From the NCBI GenBank assembly GCA_030760725.1, contig JASWHV010000005.1, positions 24,871,241 through 24,935,240 on the forward strand: a stretch of 64,000 nucleotides of DNA, read 5' to 3'. Position 1 is the first letter of the stretch; every line of letters starts with the position of its first letter. A program made the translations under genes and the position numbers. The notes below the pieces were generated by a model, which was given only the letters and a program-made list of their open reading frames with translations, made no database searches and was not told the origin of the DNA. This document shows, in pieces, positions 57,934 through 64,000 of the stretch. The stretch comes from Neostapfia colusana. Its lineage: Eukaryota; Streptophyta; Magnoliopsida; Poales; Poaceae.

Positions 57934-58694
57934 TGTCCCATTTATGAGGAGCCTCTCGGTGTTTTTACCACCGGCTATAATTGAATGCTTCATGCTCTAT
58001 AACTGGATGGCTAGCTAATAAAGACAAGGATTTATACTGGTTTGGACAATGTGTCCTACGTCCAATCTGGGGTGTTCGTCAGCCTTGTATTAGCTCAAAT
58101 GGTTCGAGGAACCGTGGTTAGAAGTGAGACTTCCTCGCGTGCGAGAACAAAGATCCGTCATGCAAGGGAATGTTCCGGGCCTCCTCTTTTATAGCCCGGA
58201 CGCCAATACCTGCCCAACGGCTTCTCATAAATGGGGCGGGGATTTACATAGTGTGTCAACGCCTAAGGTGGCCCAAAGCGGTACAGGAGCGATGAGTACA
58301 TCTGCTCCCGTATAGTCTATGGTCTACGTCTACCTTCCATCACTATACACTCACGCCGAGCGGGATGGGACAGGAGATGATGATGGACCGACGTCATGCT
58401 TGTGCCGTCACGCATGGCCTCCCACTCCGTCATAATCTCTTCTGCCGTTCCGTCGCATCGGCAATTAAATCTTCCACCTGCCTCTGATCCGGGATCTAAG
58501 CCCAGATTGTTTCGCTCTCCTGTTCTAATTCTCCTGGCCTGGAGGTCGGCCACTTCTTCTTCTCCCGGGGGTCGGGCTTCGTGGAGACATCACCCCGCGT
58601 TTGCGCCTTAGGCAGCGGCTTCGTGGATCCACATGTCCTATCGTGGTTGGTTAGTGGATCGTCCCTCGGATACATGGGGTACGCTACCCCGTCA
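57934..58694 (-). repeat. Element H LTR, 761 bp, complete
   Basis: The plus strand starts TGTCCCATTT and ends ACCCCGTCA, so it reads TGACGGGGTA...TGGGACA in element orientation. A TATAAAAG box is on the minus strand at 58186-58193. On its right is a purine-rich ACCGGGGGCTAT (58695-58710, minus strand), a polypurine tract, which makes this the 3' LTR of a minus-strand element. Confidence 0.72.
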
Positions 58695-59783
58695 ATAGCC
58701 CCCGGTCCATCGGTCGGGCTTCTTCAAGACTGGTCGGAGGCATATTCCCTTGCGTAGAGGAGTACTTGAAAAGACAAGAGAAAAAATGGAAGTTGTGTGA
58801 GATCGTTGTTTTATTTCGGTTCGTGGCTATATCCGAGCTCAAAGCCTCATGCGCCGAGCCTTTTGTGACTTGAGTCATCAAACAGCTCCTGAGCTCCCCT
58901 TCGTGAGTCGGGCTCGGTTTAATCAGCAAATCCGCTTTGCTCCCTGTCCTCAAACCATCCGCGGGTTTGGAGGGTTTGATCCAATAGAGAAGTTGCCACA
59001 ATGGCCAAATTCCAAGGCTCGGTAAGCTGCCTAACGGGTAAGTCCATGTGAAACCCCACTGCCTTTCGCAAGGACAGGGAAATCAGGTTGATCTGATCGA
59101 GGCTTGACGCCCGCGTTCCATAAAATCCCTCTTGGTACACTCGGGGGGGGGGGGGCTACTGGTGAGTCACCAAAGAGGGACTCGGATATCAGACTTATAG
59201 ATGTCGGGAGCTTTCGGGCTCCTGAGTGTGCCATTGATGGCCATCTCGTATCGTCTGCCCATCACTCTAGTTTGTTCCAAGTGGTCCTTTTGACCTACAT
59301 GGTTGGTATACCATAGAACCTAGAACTCTGATCGAGCCCCAAAAGTGGACCCTAAAAAGCTTACCTACTTACCTAGGCCTTCTATTCGTACGGCCCGTCA
59401 ACATCGCACCACGAGAAAGCAAAGCGGCGTAGTGAAGAGTCGGTTTGGGAGAATTTGAAGCGGCGCATGGCTTCTTAAATCATTGCTGATATAAAAGATG
59501 TGGGTCGGTCTGGCCAAAATTATAGCGGGCGTTGCGTTCCTGAAAATTTCAAAAGGCGTGTGCACTCCCTATGAGTGGCCGTTGTTAGAGCGGGACAGAC
59601 GTGTCCGTGGGCCCTGATGCCCTTACTCTTGCCATCATGGGCGCACTACATAAACGGTTGTTGGAGCGCAAGCCATTACTTTTACCGGTGCACCTTCCTT
59701 CACCAGTCCTCTCGTGCTCCTGCTTTCCTGCATGTTCCGACAATGCAAGTTAGAAAAAGTAAAATGGTTATGGGAGGATATGA
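58695..59783 (+). promoter_or_regulatory. Element H upstream region of the antisense gene
   Basis: Bases 58750-59350 match the reverse complement of 28600-29235 in element F. A GGGGGCTACTGGTGAGTC phrase follows a 12-G run (59144-59155). Downstream are ATATAAAAG (59490) and CTACATAAACGG (59646), candidate TATA-like sites for the plus-strand gene, then the conserved CTCGTGCTCCTGCTTTCCTGCA leader phrase. Inferred promoter, not proven. Confidence 0.5.
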
Positions 59784-62680
59784 GTGGTTCCCCCTCTTCT
59801 TCCTCTTCCTCCCCGGCCATGTGTCGGACTGGATGAAGTCCCGCGTGACCATCAGTCGTCTCTTTCTCTGGATGAGCAGGGGATCCTCTCGGTGTGGGAG
59901 CACCAGCAGATCCGCATTCCATCAGGAGAGACGGTGCCAGAACCGCGCGAGGATGAAGTTGTTAGTTTCGTTGACTTCCACCTTCGTGTATTGGAACTTC
60001 CAGCACACAAGTTTCTCCGTGCTGCCCTCTTCCATTACGGACTGGAGCTCCACCATCTGGCACCGAACAGGGTCCTTCATGTTGTCGTCTTCTACACGTT
60101 GTGTGAGGCGTTTCTAGGGATCGATCCCCATTTTGAGTTATGGAGGAAGTTCTTCTTAGTGCGGCCATGCTGTGCAGACTCTTCGGTCCCGGCGGTCGGC
60201 AGCACCCGTGTTCAGCTCCGACGGGCCAAATCCGGTACTCTGATCTTCCACTTCCTAAGTCCGTGAAGAACTGGAATCAGGACTGATTCTATATTCGCAA
60301 CGCATGGTCAGGCGCTTCCGCACTTCTCCAGTCGACCACCCGTCGTCCGGGAGCAGTGGCAATGGCAAGTCATGGAGGCGAAAAGGCGGTGGGTCGCCGT
60401 TATTTTGGAGCTGGTTGCGGCGCTCCAAGCAGAGGGGCCAATCAGAGAGGTCATCCTGTGGACCTTCCTCGAGACAAAAATCTAAACCCTTCACGCCCGC
60501 GTCCAACGCCATGTGGCAGTATATCGGGCTTGATGACCCCACGCAAGGGTCAGCGGAGGAGGACTCTGGAGTTGAAAACCAGCGGAGGTTTCATGACCTT
60601 ACCAGGAATGAGGTGGAGGACGGTGGGTGCCATCGGTGCCCCCTCTCTGCATATCGTCCTTCTACTCGGGTAAGAGTTCAACCCTAGTACCATAACTTTT
60701 ATAATATTCTTTTCTGGGACTTTGACCTGATATGATACCGTGATATTTTATTTAGGGGCTTGAAGGCATGGTCAGCCTGCCTAACCTACCCGAGGATAAG
60801 ATGCAAAAGGAGGAGAGAGCCGCGTTGGTGGAGTGGCGGAAGAGGAAAGCCGCAGATCGACGATCCGGCGGCAAAGAAGCCTCGGGTGAGCGAAGGGCAC
60901 GTCCCTTCCTTATCCGCCACCCATGCTTCTGCGGGATCAACCAAGGCCGGTTTTCCAGCGGCCACGTTCCCGAAGGGCCAGTCAGAGGGCCAGAGGCTCA
61001 TCGCCCATCCTACTGCAGACCGCGCTCTGATGGGAACCCCGTCAGTGTCCGACCCCCGGGCCTCCACGGCTCAGGCGGGCTGGGCAGCCTCAGTTATCCC
61101 TCTGAGCACGAAGCCCGGGACTGATGTGCCTCTGTTTCGTCCCCGATCGAAAAGGTTTTATCCTTTAGTCTTTGCTCCCTTTTCACGCTTAGACTCCTAG
61201 CGCTCTGGTTTTCCTTTTAATTTCTTCCGCCGCTTCTCTCAGGGCGTACTAGCCGGGCGTCCTGGCGTCGCGCTGGGGGCCACGCTGCCTCCGTCCTCCA
61301 GAGCTCCGCCCGTTGATCCCACCTCGTTGCCGGCGGGGGGTGTGGAGCCGATGGTGAAAGGGGCGGCCTATCTTCCGTCCGAGGCAGAAAGTCTCGACCT
61401 TCTTCGACTGCCCCAGCTACCGTCGACCCGGCCCTAGCCAAGGTGGTTCAGCTCAAGAGGATGGAGGTATCTCCACTCGGAATGAGGTTGATCATGGTCG
61501 AGGAAGAGGTGGAGTCATCTCCGGAGGTTCCGCTGATTCGCAGGAGGTCATGGGGCCGAGTGGCGGAGGAGGTACCTGTGACGGAGGTGGCTCCCTGCTC
61601 GGTTGCGGTTGCTTCATGGGCTTCAAAGGCTAGGGTGTCGAGAGAGGCGGCTCCTGGTCAACCCATGGAGGGGCCGGAGCTTCCTTCGGCAGGTCGGGGA
61701 TTCTTCGGTCCTAGCGGCTCGGTGGACCGAGAAGACGACGTTTCCTCCTTCTGCTCTCAACTTGACAAAGTTGTGGAGCTGTTTCACTCCGACCAAAACC
61801 ATCTTGCGGTCGTGCAACAAAGGCTCAGTCGCTGCGTACTTCCGGACAGGGTAAGCCTCGCTCCCGCCACATTCTTCTTCATAGTTTGCCCCGGGGTTGT
61901 TTGTAACCATATTTTTTGTTTCCTTTACTAGGGATTTGCCAGACGAGAGGGCGAGTGGGATCGGCTTCTCAAGGGGTCTCTAGACAATCGGGGGCTTGGG
62001 GCGGCGAAGTGGAAAGTGGAGGCCGAAATGGCATGAGCTGAGTCCGCGACCGTCCGGGAGGAATCGAGCCGCCTTCGGGTTGCGCTTGCCGCTGCTCAAG
62101 AAGAAGTGGGTTGCCTTGGTGAGGTGGTTATTGCCGCCCATGACGAAGCCTTCCGAGCGATTCGCGAGAAATAGGAGGCCGTGAGGGCTACCATGGTGGA
62201 TTCCGCTGGGGAGATTGCCAAGGCGCGCGCGGCAGCGAGGGCCTCCCAAGAGGAGGCTGAAAGGGTTAAGACCCGGGCGGACGAGTCCATCCGAACTTCC
62301 AAGGATGCTTTTGCCCAGAAGCTTGATTGTGAGTCCCTTCGCTGGGCTTCTGCCTCGCTCGTCTTTTCCTTGTCGCTAAGCCCCCATTTCGATTCTCTCT
62401 TGCAAAAGCAAAACGTTCCATTGTCTCAGCGAAGGATCAAGCCACCGCTGAAGCAGAACTAGCGGAGCTCAGCTCGGGGCAAAACAGTTGTACAGTTGGG
62501 CTTATCCCTGGTCGTCTCCCACTTCGACGGGTTGACCTTCCGATCATTAGGGAGGGCTTCGTCGCCAGCTGCAATGAAGAGGACCTGCAGGCCATTGAAG
62601 CTCGGGTGGAGCCTGCCGCCTATTCCTTAGCCGAGGCGGTCACGCCGGATTCTGTCCTAAGGCGCGTCGGTAGGAGATAG
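59784..62680 (+). pseudogene. Element H antisense multi-exon gene ('putative gypsy type transposon' domain)
   Basis: The first exon encodes FLRAALFHYGLELHHLAPN and CEAFLGIDPHFELWRKFF, signature phrases of a grass-specific retrotransposon domain named putative gypsy type transposon in databases. A +1 frame change near 60257 and a TGA in the DWFYIRN phrase follow. Likely introns are 60670-60755, 61155-61242, 61851-61931 and 62329-62408, all with GT...AG borders. Later exons hold MVSLPNLPEDKM and an Ala/Glu-rich coiled coil (EIAKARAAARASQEEAERVK) broken by TGA and TAG. It ends TAG at 62678-62680. It runs opposite to the element's LTR, as the antisense gene of Grande-type elements does. Its molecular role is unknown. 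Confidence 0.7.
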
Positions 62681-62804
62681 GCTTCTTGTATCTTTTCTGT
62701 TTCTTATCCTGTAATCACTATTATAAGAAACTTCATCTCACGCTGCTCTAAATGTATTATTACATATGGTTTTTAAAACCGTCTGAAACGAAGAGCGATA
62801 ATCT

Positions 62805-63300
62805 GCAATTTTCACAGGCGGAAACTTAAACCGCCTGTGAAAAAGTTATCACACGCGGTATTAACTTTCATGAATCCGTCTGTGTAGACTCTTTATCATA
62901 GACAATTTGTAACTTAAGAGTATCCGCCTGTGATAACTCCATTATCGCAGGCGGTTCTATACCTACGACTAGCCGCCTGTGAAGAATCTTTATTACAGAA
63001 ATTTCGTAACGTAAAGAGTATCCGCCTGTGATAACTTCATTATCGCAGGCGGTTCTTTACCCACGATTGTCCGCCTGTGAACAATGTTTATCACAACCGG
63101 TTTGTAACGTAAGATTATCCGCCTGTGTAACTCTATTATCGCAGGCAGTTCTTTACCTACGACTAGCCGCCTATGTAACTCTATTATCACAGACAATTCT
63201 TTACCTAGGACTAGCCGCCTATGAAACTATATTACCACAGGCGGTTCGTTACCTACGATAATCCGTCCGTGAAATTTTATTATCACAGGCGATTTGTTAG
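62805..63300. repeat. CACTA subterminal hairpin repeats
   Basis: Inverted pairs of CCGCCTGTGATAA and TTATCGCAGGCGG, spaced by 5-12 bases and joined by TTCTTTACCTACGACTAG-like linkers, repeat about every 45-75 bp. Degraded members have CCGCCTATG or CACAGACAATT. Subterminal repeats of this kind are binding sites for the element's own DNA-binding protein in En/Spm; here that is inference. Confidence 0.8.
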
Positions 63301-63510
63301 GTACTACATGTTGTTATTTCTAATTTCTAGGTCAGTTTAATATGCACACACAGTAGAAACAATATATTCTGACAAGCATCATCGACACAATATCACCAAA
63401 AAGTCATCTCATATACATATATGTAAGTAAAATACATCTCAATTCATAGTTTACATGTTTTTCACTGAAAACCAAATTGATGCTCAGTATACTAGCAAAG
63501 TTCTAACACA
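63301..63510. other. CACTA spacer without gene
   Basis: AT-rich sequence between the subterminal repeats and the last exon; nothing recognisable. Confidence 0.5.
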
Positions 63511-63933
63511 TCAGCAATTACATCTACGCCATCGAAGACTGCCCTTTTTGGTGGAAAATTTCGTGACGCATGAAGTGACACAGCCGGATTCCCGGAGATG
63601 AAGAAGCGACTTTTCACTCGCAATCCTCTTGGCTCCTCCACCAGGCATATCTCTAGAAACCAGCCATTCTTTGTCCACATTCGTGTGCTGCAATGAAACA
63701 CATAATAAGATTTAGAATGTGTTGGTGACAACAATAACAAAATAGTATTAAAATACGCTAGTTACAATGAAAATGAAACTCAAAAGTAAGAAAATACAAT
63801 ATTGACATTAAGGATAACTTACAGCCTCACGATTCACTCCATATTCGCAGGCGATCCGAAGATGCTCGCATACATAATACCCATATAAGACGCTCCCAGA
63901 AGGCTGCTTGGGACAAGGATAATATGTTGATAT
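63511..63933 (-). pseudogene. CACTA-borne Ulp1-like cysteine protease, last two exons
   Basis: Exon 63823-63933 (111 nt, after TTGCAG; donor GTAAGT) codes for KQPSGSVLYGYYVCEHLR. This matches the catalytic-Cys motif of plant transposon-borne Ulp1/C48 proteases (usually QPPG..LCGYYVCE), but the Cys position is Tyr. Exon 63511-63687, after TTCATTGCAG, continues in phase 0 (HTNVDKEWLVSRDMP) to a TGA. Upstream exons with the catalytic His and Asp are outside the window. Such genes are thought to be captured SUMO-protease domains; this copy should lack peptidase activity. Confidence 0.62.
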
Positions 63934-64000
63934 CTGCAATGCATACTTATTAGGAGGTCTCTGACCACCAAGTTATTTCGCGTAAAACCGTCAAACGCTG

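Larger units (their letters stand above)
62716..64000. mobile_element. Element I: CACTA (CMC/En-Spm) DNA transposon, left end
   Basis: Begins CACTATTATAAGAAAC at 62716, the classic CACTA terminus, with AAT in front as a possible 3-bp target copy. Subterminal hairpin repeats follow, then the 3' exons of a Ulp1-like gene on the minus strand. The right end lies outside the window. Confidence 0.82.

Noticed and set aside
63028..63261. Repeat-containing frame and its antisense partner in the CACTA end
   Set aside because: Translations of the subterminal hairpin repeats.
62805..63300. CRISPR-like array of short spaced repeats
   Set aside because: Units are inverted pairs without unique spacers, next to a CACTA terminus in a plant genome.

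Overview
This is a repeat-dense stretch of a grass (Poaceae-type) nuclear genome. I find no host gene, rRNA, tRNA, CRISPR array or bacterial feature. Nearly every base belongs to LTR retrotransposons nested in one another, plus the end of a CACTA DNA transposon. The grass assignment rests on the element types: chromodomain Ty3 elements with 3-3.6 kb LTRs and initiator-tRNA-Met primer sites, a Sire-type Ty1/copia element, Tat-like Ty3 elements with an antisense gene, and a CACTA element with a Ulp1-like exon. The species cannot be told from this window.

Layout, left to right (letters are my own labels). A (1-11520, minus): chromodomain Ty3 element, 3' LTR cut by the window edge, 5' LTR 7912-11520; it sits inside the 5' LTR of B. 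B (11521-22098, plus): chromodomain Ty3 element, heavily decayed. 22099-22697: left-over minus-strand LTR piece into which B went. E (22698-26449, minus): Tat-like gag plus one 744-bp LTR, abutting F (26450-29235, plus): integrase end of another Tat-like element plus an antisense gene remnant. C (29236-38830 and 49745-49878, minus): chromodomain Ty3 element with a nearly continuous gag-pol frame. D (38831-49744, plus): same family as B, inserted into the 5' LTR of C with target duplication CGATG. G (49879-57933, plus): 5'-truncated Sire-type copia element with an env-position gene. H (57934-62715): complete minus-strand Tat-like LTR followed by a multi-exon plus-strand gene of the 'putative gypsy type transposon' kind. 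I (62716-64000): left end of a CACTA transposon.

All coding regions are broken by stops or frameshifts, many of them explainable as C-to-T changes, so the locus looks like silenced, methylated heterochromatin. D looks youngest by LTR similarity; B and A are older.

The most unusual signals are: (1) inside the long LTRs of A, B, C and D there is a matching split reading frame, rich in Gln, Glu and Asp, with a symmetric phase-1 middle exon, a GC-type splice donor (AG|GCAAG) and a short acidic last exon, although these LTRs otherwise differ greatly; (2) a ~56-bp minisatellite carrying CACGTG G-boxes is shared between the U3 of the B/D Ty3 LTRs and the interior of copia element G; (3) A and C carry extra sense genes before gag with a common architecture; (4) F and H carry an antisense gene with its own upstream region.
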